The notes beneath the pieces were generated by a model that saw only the letters and a program-made list of their open reading frames with translations, was not told where the DNA came from and did not search any database. A program made the translations under genes and the position numbers. A stretch of 64,000 nucleotides of DNA from CAMLIZ01 sp036231905 (lineage in GTDB: Bacteria; Pseudomonadota; Gammaproteobacteria; Burkholderiales; Burkholderiaceae_C): positions 1-64,000 of the forward strand of contig NZ_JAZARE010000009.1 in assembly GCF_036231905.1 (NCBI RefSeq), read 5' to 3'. Positions 31,471-39,819 of the stretch are shown here, piece by piece (the first letter of the stretch is position 1; each line of letters opens with the position of its first letter).

Positions 31471-32190
31471 ATGTTCGACACCCCCTTCCCGCCGCCGCGC
31501 CAGCCTGCCGAACCCGCCAGCCATGTGCTGGTGGTCGACGACCATCCGATGGCGCGCGCCGGGCTGCAGCAGTTCCTCGCCGGCATCCCCGGCGTGCAGG
31601 AGGTGGTGGCGGTGGCGGACGCCGACGGCGTGGACCGCGCGCTCGCGCAACGCGGGCCGCCACGGCTGGCCATCGTGGACTTCTGGCTGTCGTCGGGCGA
31701 CACGGAGTCGCTGCTGCGCCACCTGATGCGCCAGGCGCCCGACACCGCGGTGCTGGTGGTCAGCGGCGACGACCGGCCCGAGGTGGTGGCGCAGGCGCGC
31801 CGCGCCGGGGCGCGGGGTTTCGTCAGCAAGGCCGAGCCGCCCGAGACGGTGCGCCATGCCGTGGTCTGCGTGCTCGAAGGCGGCTGCTGGTTCTCGCCCG
31901 CACGCGCGGCGGCGGGCCCGCAGCGGGAGATCGACGTGCGGCCCGCCGACCTGGGGCTCACGCAGCAGCAGGGCCGGGTGCTCGCGTTGCTGCTCGACGG
32001 GCAGCCCAACAAGCGCATCGCCCAGGCCCTGGGCGTGGCCGACTCCACCATCAAGGAGCACGTCACCGCGGTGCTGCGGCGGCTGGACGTGGCCACCCGC
32101 ATGGAGGCGATCGCGCTGCTGCGTGGGCGCCGCCTGGTGCTGGCCGCCGGCGATCAGCCCGCGGCACCGTCCTCGCGCAGCCAGCGCTGA
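31471..32190 (+). CDS. NarL/FixJ-family response regulator
   Basis: A 239-residue regulator: receiver at about residues 17-130 with the acidic pair in VVDDHPMA and phosphoacceptor Asp70 in LAIVDFWLSSGD, and the conserved Lys in FVSKAEPPE; then a LuxR helix-turn-helix at about 160-225 (RVLALLLDGQPNKRIAQALG, STIKEHVTAVLRRL). It faces the hybrid histidine kinase gene end to end, with a 37-base overlap. Being adjacent, the kinase is its likely partner, though the kinase's attached receiver could act between them. It diverges from the repeat lipoprotein gene, a possible target. Confidence 0.9.
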   Translation: MFDTPFPPPRQPAEPASHVLVVDDHPMARAGLQQFLAGIPGVQEVVAVADADGVDRALAQRGPPRLAIVDFWLSSGDTESLLRHLMRQAPDTAVLVVSGDDRPEVVAQARRAGARGFVSKAEPPETVRHAVVCVLEGGCWFSPARAAAGPQREIDVRPADLGLTQQQGRVLALLLDGQPNKRIAQALGVADSTIKEHVTAVLRRLDVATRMEAIALLRGRRLVLAAGDQPAAPSSRSQR

Positions 32191-33983
32191 AGCAGCGCAT
32201 GCAGCGCCTCCGGCGCCACCGGCTTGCGCAGCACCACGTAGCCCTCGGCGTCCGCGGCGGCCAGCTCGGGGGACTGCAGCTCGCCGCTCACCATGGCGCC
32301 GCGCGCATCGGGCAGGCGCTCCAGCAGCGCCTGCATCAGCTGGAAGCCGCTTTCGGCCGAACGCAGGCGCTGGTCGCACAGCAGCACCTGGGGCCGGAAG
32401 CCGGCCTCCAGGTGGGCCAGCGCCTGCTTGCCATGCGCGGCGAAGCGCGCGTCCACCTGCCAGGCGGCCAGCAGGCCGCGCCAGGCGGCCGTCACACCCG
32501 GGTCGTCGTCGATCACCAGGCAGCGCCCGCCCAGCGGTGGCAAGGCGGCAGAGGCGCCCGGCATGGGTATGGCGGCCACTGCATCGCGTGCTGCGAGGGG
32601 CAGGGCCAGCCAGAAGCAGGAGCCCTTGCCCAGCCGCGACGACACACCGATGCGGGCGTCCATCAGGCGCGCGCATTCGGCCACCACCGACAGCCCCAAG
32701 CCATGGCCTTCGCTGCTCACCGACCAGGCGTTGCCCTCGCGGTAGAACGGCGAAAAGATGCGCTCGTGTGACGCATCGGCCACACCGACGCCCGTGTCCC
32801 ACACCTGCACCTGCCAGTGCGCGCCGCGGCGCCTGCACGCCAGCAGCACGCCGCCGGCGGGTGTGTAGCGCAAGGCGTTGTGCAGCAGGTTGGACACGGC
32901 GCGCCGCAGCAGCAGCGGATCGGCGTGCACAAGCACCGTGCACGCCGGCAGGCGCAGCCGCCAGGCCAGGCCGCGGGCGGCGGCTTCGGCCGCACACTGG
33001 GCATGCAGCCCGGCCAGCAGGGTGCCCAGGTCGCAGGGCTGCAGCTGCGGCGTGTAGACACCGGCCTCGATGCGCGACAGGTCCAGCAGCGAATCGAACA
33101 TCTCGTTGATGTTGCTGGCCGCATGGCGCAGCTCGTCGAGCACCGGCGCCAGGGCCGGGTCGGCATTGCGCTCGCGGGCCGTCTGCACCGTCAATGCCAG
33201 GGCATAGAGCGGCTGGCGCAGGTCGTGGCTGGCGGTGGCGAGAAAGTAGCTTTTGGCGGCCAGTGCGCGGCGCGCCTCCTCGCTGGCCGCGCGATGCTGC
33301 TCGGCGAGGTGCGCGCTCTGCTCCTTCAGGCCGGCCTGTTCCACCAGGAAGGCATGCGAATGGCGGGCGTGGCGCCACACCATCGCGCAATACAGCAGCG
33401 CCAACGGAAGCACCGCGTGCCAGTGCAAAGGGAACACCCACGGCACGGCTGGCAGCGCGATGCTCCAGCAGGCGAAAAAGTAGCGCCGGAACACGCCCAT
33501 CACGCCGGTGGCGAAAGCGGCCGCCGATGCGGTGGAAGCCGCCAGCACCAGGTACACCAGCACGCCGTATTCGAACGAGCGAGCGTCCAGCGCAGCCACG
33601 GCCAGCCCACCCCAGCACAGCCCATAGCCGACGCCGGCCCAGTGAAAGCGCGGCAGCCAGCGTGCATGCAGAGGCTCAGGCGCCAGGGTGGCCAGGTCGC
33701 GCCGGAAGGCGCGCCGCGCGCCGACCACGAGCAGCGACATCAGCCAGTAGGCACACGCCCAAGCCCACACCGCGCGGCTGTCCCGGCCGGCGGGGAAGGT
33801 CCACAGCAGCACCGGCGGAATCACCAGGCCGGCAAGCTCGGCGGAAGCGCGCGAGCCCACCATGGAGAGAAGCTGGCGCCGGGTGTCCGGCGGGCTCAGC
33901 GGCAGCGGTGCGTCGGCGGCCGGGTCGGCCAGGGGCCTGGGCGTTGGCGCGCGGCCGTGCGCCGGCTCAGGCCGCGCCGCCAT
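32154..33983 (-). CDS. Hybrid sensor histidine kinase with C-terminal receiver
   Basis: A 609-residue protein. Residues about 45-205 contain six hydrophobic helices. A coiled-coil linker follows, then the dimerisation and phosphoacceptor helix with His253 in LATASHDLRQPLYAL, and the ATPase domain (N box LLHNALRYTP, G1 VWDTGVGV, G2 GHGLGLSVV). A receiver follows with Asp537 in VLLCDQRLRSAESG. No HPt domain is present. The SHDLRQP form of the H box marks the family of kinases paired with NarL-type regulators, in agreement with the neighbouring regulator. It overlaps the upstream RlmL-like gene by 17 bases and could be co-transcribed with it. Confidence 0.92.
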   Translation of the reverse strand: MAARPEPAHGRAPTPRPLADPAADAPLPLSPPDTRRQLLSMVGSRASAELAGLVIPPVLLWTFPAGRDSRAVWAWACAYWLMSLLVVGARRAFRRDLATLAPEPLHARWLPRFHWAGVGYGLCWGGLAVAALDARSFEYGVLVYLVLAASTASAAAFATGVMGVFRRYFFACWSIALPAVPWVFPLHWHAVLPLALLYCAMVWRHARHSHAFLVEQAGLKEQSAHLAEQHRAASEEARRALAAKSYFLATASHDLRQPLYALALTVQTARERNADPALAPVLDELRHAASNINEMFDSLLDLSRIEAGVYTPQLQPCDLGTLLAGLHAQCAAEAAARGLAWRLRLPACTVLVHADPLLLRRAVSNLLHNALRYTPAGGVLLACRRRGAHWQVQVWDTGVGVADASHERIFSPFYREGNAWSVSSEGHGLGLSVVAECARLMDARIGVSSRLGKGSCFWLALPLAARDAVAAIPMPGASAALPPLGGRCLVIDDDPGVTAAWRGLLAAWQVDARFAAHGKQALAHLEAGFRPQVLLCDQRLRSAESGFQLMQALLERLPDARGAMVSGELQSPELAAADAEGYVVLRKPVAPEALHALLQRWLREDGAAG

Positions 33984-35232
33984 CGCCGCTGGCAGGCGCC
34001 GAAGCGGGCCGCCGCAGCGAGCCGGCCACCAGGTCGAAGCGGAACAGCCGGCATTCGATCGGGCCGTTCCACAGCGGCACGCGCCGACTTTCCTTCAGCC
34101 GCATCCACGACGGCAGCTTGGCGTCCGGGCTCAGCACCCAGGCGGTCCAGCCGCTGTACTGCTTCTTCCAGTGGCTGGCCAGCTGCGCAAAGAACTCGGC
34201 CGGACCGGCGCCGTCTTCGAAGCCCTGGCGCGCCGCGTGCCCGGCCGAGCCCCGGCCCTTGGGGTCAATGCGCTCGCCGTAGGGCGGGTTCAGCATCAGC
34301 GTGCCGGCGGCACCCGGCGCGGGCCGCTGCAGCGCGTCGGCGGTCTTGAACTCGATCGCCTCCAGCACGCCTGCGCGTTCGGCATTGCGGGTGGCGAAGT
34401 CCGTCATGCGGAAGGACACATCGCCGGCATACACCGCCACCGCCGGCGCGTGCACCCGCGCCTGGGCCGCCTGCTTGATCTGCTGCCATTGCGGCAAGGC
34501 GGCACGAAAGGGTGCCAGCCGTTCGAAGGCAAAACGCCGCTGCGATCCGGGCGCGATGCCGCAGGCCAGCTGGGCCGCTTCGATCGCGATGGTGCCGGCG
34601 CCGCAGCACGGGTCCAGCAGCGGCCCGTCCTGGGCGCGGCCTTGCCAGCCGGCCGCGGCCAGCATCGCGGCGGCCAGGGTTTCCTTCAGCGGGGCCTCGC
34701 CCTTGTCGTCGCGCCAGCCGCGCTTGAACAGTGCCTCGCCGGAGGTGTCCACATAGAGCGTGGCGTCCTGGGCGGTGAGGTGCAGCAGCAGTGGCAGGTG
34801 CGGCCGGTGCGTGTCGACGCTGGGGCGTTCGCCGGTGGCGTCACGCAGCACGTCGCACACCGCATCCTTGATGCGCAGCAGCGCGAAGTTCAGGCTCTGC
34901 AGCGGCGATCGCGTGGCGGTGATGTCGACCTTGAGCGTCTCGCGCGGGGTGATCCACTGCAGCCAGTCCACCGAGCGCGCCAGGTCGTAGAGATCGTGTT
35001 CGTTGCGGTATTCGCCGAAGGCCAGCGGCCAGAGCACCCGCTGCGCCAGCCGGCTTTCCAGGTTGCAGTGCATCGCCAGCACCGGCACCTCGTCCACGCT
35101 GTTGGCATGCACCACCGCGCCGCCGCGCCAGGGCTCGATGCGGGCTGCGCCCAGGCCGGGCAGGCGCTGCAGCTCGTCCACCAGCAGTGGCTCGACGCCT
35201 TGGGCGCAGGGAAGAAAGAGGGCAGGGATCAT
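33967..35232 (-). CDS. THUMP-domain class I RNA methyltransferase, RlmL/YcbY N-part-like
   Basis: A 421-residue enzyme that matches the N-terminal methyltransferase of RlmL (m2G2445 of 23S rRNA). Residues 1-160 form the ferredoxin-like and THUMP domains (MIPALFLPCAQGVEPLLVDE, SVDTHRPHLPLLLHL). The Rossmann domain has DPCCGAGTIAIEAA for SAM binding and the NPPY motif in LMLNPPYGERID for guanine-N2 methylation. It lacks the RlmK half found in E. coli, as is normal in betaproteobacteria. It begins 31 bases after rpoN and overlaps the hybrid kinase by 17 bases. Confidence 0.88.
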   Translation of the reverse strand: MIPALFLPCAQGVEPLLVDELQRLPGLGAARIEPWRGGAVVHANSVDEVPVLAMHCNLESRLAQRVLWPLAFGEYRNEHDLYDLARSVDWLQWITPRETLKVDITATRSPLQSLNFALLRIKDAVCDVLRDATGERPSVDTHRPHLPLLLHLTAQDATLYVDTSGEALFKRGWRDDKGEAPLKETLAAAMLAAAGWQGRAQDGPLLDPCCGAGTIAIEAAQLACGIAPGSQRRFAFERLAPFRAALPQWQQIKQAAQARVHAPAVAVYAGDVSFRMTDFATRNAERAGVLEAIEFKTADALQRPAPGAAGTLMLNPPYGERIDPKGRGSAGHAARQGFEDGAGPAEFFAQLASHWKKQYSGWTAWVLSPDAKLPSWMRLKESRRVPLWNGPIECRLFRFDLVAGSLRRPASAPASGDGGAA

Positions 35233-35263
35233 CGCTGCGGGCGCCTGACGGTGGGTGGCTCCA

Positions 35264-36793
35264 TCACATGGCCTTGCGCAGGTTGGCCGGCGCGATCTTC
35301 AGCGCCTCCCGGTACTTGGCCACCGTGCGGCGGGCCACCTGGATGCCTTGCTCCTCGAGCATCTGGCTGAGCTGACTGTCCGACAGCGGCTTGGCCGCAT
35401 CTTCGGCCGCCACCAGCTGCTTGATGAGCGCACGCACTGCGGTGCTGGAGGCATTGCCGCCGGCTTCGGTGTTGAGCGAGGAGCCGAAGAAGTACTTCAG
35501 CTCGAAGGTGCCGTAGGTGGTGGCCATGTACTTGGCCGTCGTCACGCGCGAGATGGTGCTTTCGTGCAGGCCGAGTTCGTCGGCGATCTCGCGCAGCACC
35601 AGCGGCTTCATCGCGATCTCGCCATGGGTGAAGAAGTTCTTCTGCCGCTCGACGATCGCCTGGCTCACGCGCAGGATGGTGTCGAAGCGCTGCTGGATGT
35701 TCTTCATGAACCAGCGCGCCTCCTGCAGCCGCGCGCCCAGGTTGGACGCGCCGCCCGCACCACGGGCGCCCCGGATGGCCTGCGCGTACAGGTCGTTGAT
35801 GCGCAGCTTGGGCATCACGTCCGGATTGAGCACCACCTTCCAGTTGCGGCCGGACTTCTGCACGATCACGTCCGGCACCACGATGTGCGACTCGGCACGC
35901 GCAAACGGGCGGCCGGGTTTGGGCTCGCAGCTGACGATCAGCGCCTGCGCGGCCTTGAGCAGGTCCTCGTCGGCGCCGGTGGCGGCCATCAGCTTCTTCA
36001 GGTCGCGCCGCGCCAGCAGGTCCAGGTGCTGCTTGCAGACGATGATGGCGACCATCTGCGCCTCGCTGCGCGGCAGGGCGCGCAGCTGCAGGCTCAGGCA
36101 CTCGCCCAGGTTGCGCGCGCCCACGCCCAGCGGCTCCAGGCTCTGCAGCCACTTGAGCGCGCACTGCAGCCGGTCCAGCAGCTCCTCGCGCGCATCTCCA
36201 TCGTCGTCGTCGTCCAGCAGGCGCTGGGCGATCTCTTCCAGCGGGTCGGCCAGGTAGCCGTCCTCGTCCAGCGATTCGATCAGGATGTGCAGGGCCGCGG
36301 CGTCCTCCGCCGACAGCCGCATGCCGCACATCTGGTTGCGCAGGTGGTCCTGCAGCGACGGGCCTTGCGCGCCGCGCTCCTGCGGCTCGAAGTCGTCGTC
36401 GGCGTTGTTGGTGCCGCTGCTCGCGGACGGCGTTTCGCGGATGCCATCGAAGTCGTCGCGCTCGGTGCCGTTTTCCCAGTCCTCGCGTTCGGTGGTGCCG
36501 AACTCGGCGCCGTCCACGCCGGCGCCTGAGTCGTCGCCACCGGCCTCGCTGGTGTGCGACTCCGACTCCTCGCGTTCGCTGGAGCTGGTGCGCTCCACCG
36601 TCGCGCGCTCGATGGAGGTCTCGAACGGCGTGGGGGCTTCTTCGTCCACTTCGAGGAAAGGGTTCTGCTCGAGCATCTGCTCGACCTCCTGGTGCAGCTC
36701 CAGTGTGGACAGCTGCAACAGGCGGATGGACTGCTGCAGCTGGGGCGTGAGCGCCAGATGCTGCGACAGGCGGATCTGCAGGGAGGGTTTCAT
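35264..36793 (-). CDS. rpoN: RNA polymerase sigma-54 factor
   Basis: A 509-residue sigma-54. Region I is at the N-terminus (MKPSLQIRLSQHLALTPQLQ and QSIRLLQLSTLELHQEVEQM), followed by a long acidic region II (about residues 50-125), the core-binding region III, a helix-turn-helix near ADELGLHESTISRVTTAKYM and the RpoN box ARRTVAKYREAL near the end. It directs RNA polymerase to -24/-12 promoters and needs an AAA+ activator. It is the third gene of the canonical lptA-lptB-rpoN block, starting 28 bases after lptB. A candidate target promoter is found at 60454 in this window. Confidence 0.97.
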   Translation of the reverse strand: MKPSLQIRLSQHLALTPQLQQSIRLLQLSTLELHQEVEQMLEQNPFLEVDEEAPTPFETSIERATVERTSSSEREESESHTSEAGGDDSGAGVDGAEFGTTEREDWENGTERDDFDGIRETPSASSGTNNADDDFEPQERGAQGPSLQDHLRNQMCGMRLSAEDAAALHILIESLDEDGYLADPLEEIAQRLLDDDDDGDAREELLDRLQCALKWLQSLEPLGVGARNLGECLSLQLRALPRSEAQMVAIIVCKQHLDLLARRDLKKLMAATGADEDLLKAAQALIVSCEPKPGRPFARAESHIVVPDVIVQKSGRNWKVVLNPDVMPKLRINDLYAQAIRGARGAGGASNLGARLQEARWFMKNIQQRFDTILRVSQAIVERQKNFFTHGEIAMKPLVLREIADELGLHESTISRVTTAKYMATTYGTFELKYFFGSSLNTEAGGNASSTAVRALIKQLVAAEDAAKPLSDSQLSQMLEEQGIQVARRTVAKYREALKIAPANLRKAM

Positions 36794-36821
36794 GCTGCTT
36801 TACTGCTCATGGCTCGCATGA

Positions 36822-37613
36822 CTACATCCGGAAGTGTTCGCCGAGGTACACCTTGCGCACGTCCGGGTTCTCGACGATGTCCTGCGGCACGCCTTCGGCG
36901 AGCACGCGGCCCTCGCTGATGATGTACGCGCGGTCGCAGATGCCCAGCGTCTCGCGCACGTTGTGGTCGGTGATCAGCACGCCGATGCCGCGCGCCTTGA
37001 GGAAGCTGATGATGCGCTGGATCTCGATCACCGCGATCGGGTCCACGCCAGCGAAGGGCTCGTCCAGCAGGATGAAACGCGGCTGCGTGGCCAGTGCGCG
37101 GGCGATCTCCACCCGCCGGCGCTCGCCGCCGGACAGCGCCGGTGCCGGGCTGGAGCGCAGCTTCTCGATGCTCAGGTCTTCCAGCAGGCCGTTGAGCAAC
37201 TGCTCGATGACGTCCTTCTTCAGCGGCTTGCCGTCCTCGCCCTGCTGCAGCTCCAGCACCGCGCGGATGTTCTCCTCCACGGTGAGCTTGCGGAAGATGG
37301 ACGCTTCCTGCGGCAGGTAGGACAGCCCCAGGCGCGAACGCTGGTGGATGGGCTTGTGCTGCACCGGCTGGCCGTCGATCAGGATCTCGCCCGCGTCGGC
37401 CCGCACCAGGCCGACGATCATGTAGAAGCTGGTGGTCTTGCCGGCGCCGTTGGGGCCCAGCAGGCCCACCACCTCGCCAGCGCCCACCGCGAGGCGCACG
37501 TCCTTCACCACCTTGCGCGAACCGTAGGCCTTCTGCAGGCCCACCGCTTCCAGCCGGCTGGTGGCCGTGGTGGCGCCGGCCCCGGCAGCCTGCGTGTCCA
37601 GCACCGCGCTCAT
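36822..37613 (-). CDS. lptB: LPS export ABC transporter ATP-binding protein LptB
   Basis: A 263-residue ABC ATPase that powers LPS transfer out of the inner membrane with LptF/LptG. Visible motifs are Walker A LLGPNGAGKTTSFYM, the Q loop YLPQEASIFRKLTVEEN, signature ALSGGERRRVEIARAL, Walker B FILLDEPFAGVDP and the switch His in VLITDHNVRETL. The start ATG at 37613 was chosen because upstream codons do not look like the family; the N-terminus is still about 20 residues longer than in E. coli. It lies between lptA (90-base gap) and rpoN. Confidence 0.96.
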   Translation of the reverse strand: MSAVLDTQAAGAGATTATSRLEAVGLQKAYGSRKVVKDVRLAVGAGEVVGLLGPNGAGKTTSFYMIVGLVRADAGEILIDGQPVQHKPIHQRSRLGLSYLPQEASIFRKLTVEENIRAVLELQQGEDGKPLKKDVIEQLLNGLLEDLSIEKLRSSPAPALSGGERRRVEIARALATQPRFILLDEPFAGVDPIAVIEIQRIISFLKARGIGVLITDHNVRETLGICDRAYIISEGRVLAEGVPQDIVENPDVRKVYLGEHFRM

Positions 37614-37703
37614 CGGGAAGGCTCCGCCCAGGGGGCTGCGCTCTTCTCCGGGGGAACGGCCCGGCGGCTCATGCGGCAAGCGCCTTGGAAACGGCCCGTG
37701 GGC

Positions 37704-38333
37704 TCATCGGCGCTCCCCCAGCGTGCCGGACGGTGCCAGCGGTGCGGCCGGCTTGGGCGCGGGCGCGGAGGCCGCGGTGCCGCGCGGTGTGAGCACCGCG
37801 CGCACCCGGCCGGTGGGGTTGGCGGGCGTCACGTTGCTCGGGCCGCCCTGCACGCTGAACAGCTCCGCCACGTTGTTGTAGGTGATCTCGTTGCCGTTGA
37901 TCTCGTCGGCTACGGTGGCGCCGCGCAGGCGCTTGACCTTGGCATGGCCGATGAAGTGCACCGTGTCGGCCTGGCCGTCGTATTCCACGCGGTCGGCCGT
38001 GCCTTCGATGTATTCGTCGGTGCCGTCGCGCTTCTGGCGGAAGGTGGCCGGGCGATTGGGCGCGCCCTGGGCCAGCGCGCTGCGGAAGCCTTCGGGGCTC
38101 TCGCGCACTTCCACCCGGTCGGCATGGATGGCCAGCGAACCCTGGGTGATGACCACGTTGCCGTTGAACACCACCACCTGCTTGAGCAGGTCCACGGTGC
38201 TTTGCTGGTCGGCGGCGATCGTCATCGGCTGGTTGCGGTCGGCCTTGTCGGCCCAGGCCGCAGGGGCCGAGACGGCGGCGCCGGCCAGCAGCGCGGCAGC
38301 GCGGAGAAGGGAAGGGGTCAGCAGGTGTTTCAT
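37704..38333 (-). CDS. lptA: LPS transport periplasmic protein LptA
   Basis: A 209-residue periplasmic protein with a signal peptide (MKHLLTPSLLRAAALLAGAA, ending near AAWA) and the OstA-like beta-jellyroll that forms the LPS bridge. Family marks are DRNQPMTIAADQQSTVDLLK, VFNGNVVITQGSLAIHADRV and the following EIAGNE-like strand (ADEINGNEITYNN). The C-terminal tail is Pro/Ala-rich. It is first in lptA-lptB-rpoN; lptC is not adjacent, and dsbA is upstream on the same strand with a hairpin between. ATG at 38333 begins the signal peptide. Confidence 0.93.
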   Translation of the reverse strand: MKHLLTPSLLRAAALLAGAAVSAPAAWADKADRNQPMTIAADQQSTVDLLKQVVVFNGNVVITQGSLAIHADRVEVRESPEGFRSALAQGAPNRPATFRQKRDGTDEYIEGTADRVEYDGQADTVHFIGHAKVKRLRGATVADEINGNEITYNNVAELFSVQGGPSNVTPANPTGRVRAVLTPRGTAASAPAPKPAAPLAPSGTLGERR

Positions 38334-38426
38334 TGCGGCATGGAACTTGCAGACCATTCTAACGACGGTCGCTGTCCATGCCGGACGGGCACCCGCAAAT
38401 ATCTGGGGCCGTTTTCGGAACAACTT

Positions 38427-38451
38427 GACGGCGGCCGCCGAAGCCGCCGTC
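38427..38451 (-). terminator. Terminator-like hairpin between dsbA and lptA
   Basis: On the minus strand GACGGCGG and CCGCCGTC form an eight-pair stem with a nine-base loop, 11 bases past the dsbA stop, followed by AAGTTGTT. It separates the argS-dsbA group from the lpt genes. Confidence 0.55.
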
Positions 38452-38461
38452 GCCGCCGGTG

Positions 38462-39100
38462 TCAGGCCTTGCTCTTGCGAGCCAGGAAGTTCACCACTTG
38501 CAGCGCCTGCTCATGGCCGCCGGCCAGGCCGACGGAGGTCCAGTAGCGGCCCTGCACGCCGATCGCCGGCACGCCGTCGATCTTGTAGCCGTCGGACAGC
38601 TGCTTGGCCTGGCGCACCTTGGTCTGCACCGCGAAGGACTTGAAGATCTCGATGAACTTCTTGCCGTCCACGCCGTTCTCGGTCATGAACGCTTCGATGT
38701 CGTTGTCCTTGTCCAGGCGCTTGTGCTGCAGGTGGATGGCGTTGAACACCTTGCGGTGCATCTGCTCCACCAGCCCCATGGTCTCCAGCGAGTAGAAGAT
38801 CTTGGAGTGGGTTTCGTGCAGGGCGCTGAAGGCCACGTGCGCGCGCTGGAAGTTCACATCCGCCGGCAGCTTCTTGCTCCAGGCGTCCAGCGAGGGCTCG
38901 AACGCATTGCAGTGCGGGCAGCCGTACCAGAAGAACTCGACGATGTTGATCTTGCCGTTGGCCGGCACCGGCACCGGCTGGTTCAGCTTGATGTAGTGGG
39001 TGCCCTCGACCGGGCCGCCCTGGGCGAAGGCGCTGCTGCCGAGGAACGGCAGGCCCAAAGCCGCTGCCGCCAGTTGCGCCGAAAAGTCGCGCCGTTTCAT
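38462..39100 (-). CDS. dsbA: Thiol:disulfide interchange protein DsbA
   Basis: A 212-residue periplasmic oxidase. The signal peptide starts MKRRDFSAQLAAAALGLPFL and ends near AFAQ. The active site CPHC is in FFWYGCPHCNAFEPSL, and the cis-proline region IDGVPAIGVQGRYWTS is present, both DsbA marks. It donates disulfides to exported proteins. It is downstream of a SPOR protein and argS on the same strand, the standard order in Burkholderiales, and is separated from lptA by a hairpin. Confidence 0.94.
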   Translation of the reverse strand: MKRRDFSAQLAAAALGLPFLGSSAFAQGGPVEGTHYIKLNQPVPVPANGKINIVEFFWYGCPHCNAFEPSLDAWSKKLPADVNFQRAHVAFSALHETHSKIFYSLETMGLVEQMHRKVFNAIHLQHKRLDKDNDIEAFMTENGVDGKKFIEIFKSFAVQTKVRQAKQLSDGYKIDGVPAIGVQGRYWTSVGLAGGHEQALQVVNFLARKSKA

Positions 39101-39123
39101 CCCATGTCCTTTCGTTGTGAAGT

Positions 39124-39819
39124 TCAATGCGCCGCGGCTTCCACCCGCACCAGCGCCGATTCGACACTGGCCGCCTGCAACCGTTCCTGCGCGGCGTCGG
39201 CGTCTTCCTTGCGGTCGAAGGGCCCCAGGCGCACCCGATACACGGTGCGGCCGGACTGTTCCCGCTCGGTGACGCGCGCGCCCATGCCCATCATCGCCAG
39301 CTTGGCCCGTTGTTGTTCCGCGTCCTCGGGGCGGGCAAAGGCGCCGGCCTGCACGAAGTAAGTGAACGCGCCGGCCTCCGGTTTGGCCGACTTGGCCCCT
39401 CCCACCATCGGTGCGGCGGCCGGCGACACCGGCTGGCCCGAGAGGATGGCGCCCGGGTCACGCGCCACGGGCCGCGAGGCGGCCGCCCGGTTGTCCGGCG
39501 CCTCGGCCGGGCGGCCCACCACGGCGGGGGCCGGCGGCATCGCGCCCGGTGCGGGCGCCGCCCCGGAGGCGGGAGCCGATGCGCTGTGGATGATGGGCTT
39601 GACCTGCTTGCCGGCCAGCGGCGCGTTCGGATCCCAGTTCTTGTTGCGCTCCACCTCGGCGGCGTCCTGCTCGGGCGTGCGCTGCGGCACCTTGTTGACA
39701 AAGGGCACCGGCACCTTGGTGACGTACAGCGCCACACCCAGCGCCAGCGCCAGCCCGATCAACAGGCCGACGATCAGGCCGAGGACAAAGCCGCCCTTTT
39801 CGCTCTTTGCGGATTTCAT
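39124..39819 (-). CDS. SPOR-domain membrane protein
   Basis: A 231-residue protein: a cytoplasmic Lys/Ser start, one membrane helix (residues about 11-33, VLGLIVGLLIGLALALGVAL), a long Pro/Ala periplasmic linker and a C-terminal SPOR domain (about residues 150-225, FTYFVQAGAFARPEDAEQQR and YRVRLGPFDRKEDADAA). SPOR domains bind glycan strands stripped of stem peptides at the division site. It overlaps argS by four bases and precedes dsbA by 23 bases. It resembles FtsN in layout, but a separate FtsN assignment cannot be proven. Confidence 0.9.
   Translation of the reverse strand: MKSAKSEKGGFVLGLIVGLLIGLALALGVALYVTKVPVPFVNKVPQRTPEQDAAEVERNKNWDPNAPLAGKQVKPIIHSASAPASGAAPAPGAMPPAPAVVGRPAEAPDNRAAASRPVARDPGAILSGQPVSPAAAPMVGGAKSAKPEAGAFTYFVQAGAFARPEDAEQQRAKLAMMGMGARVTEREQSGRTVYRVRLGPFDRKEDADAAQERLQAASVESALVRVEAAAH

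Noticed and set aside
27700..33618. A single open frame of 1972 codons on the minus strand
   Set aside because: It runs antisense to rsmE, the MFS gene and the NarL regulator, and in another frame through the lipoprotein and the hybrid kinase. The translation is rich in Arg, Ala, Gly, His and Gln without any domain. It is a by-product of high GC with few stop codons.
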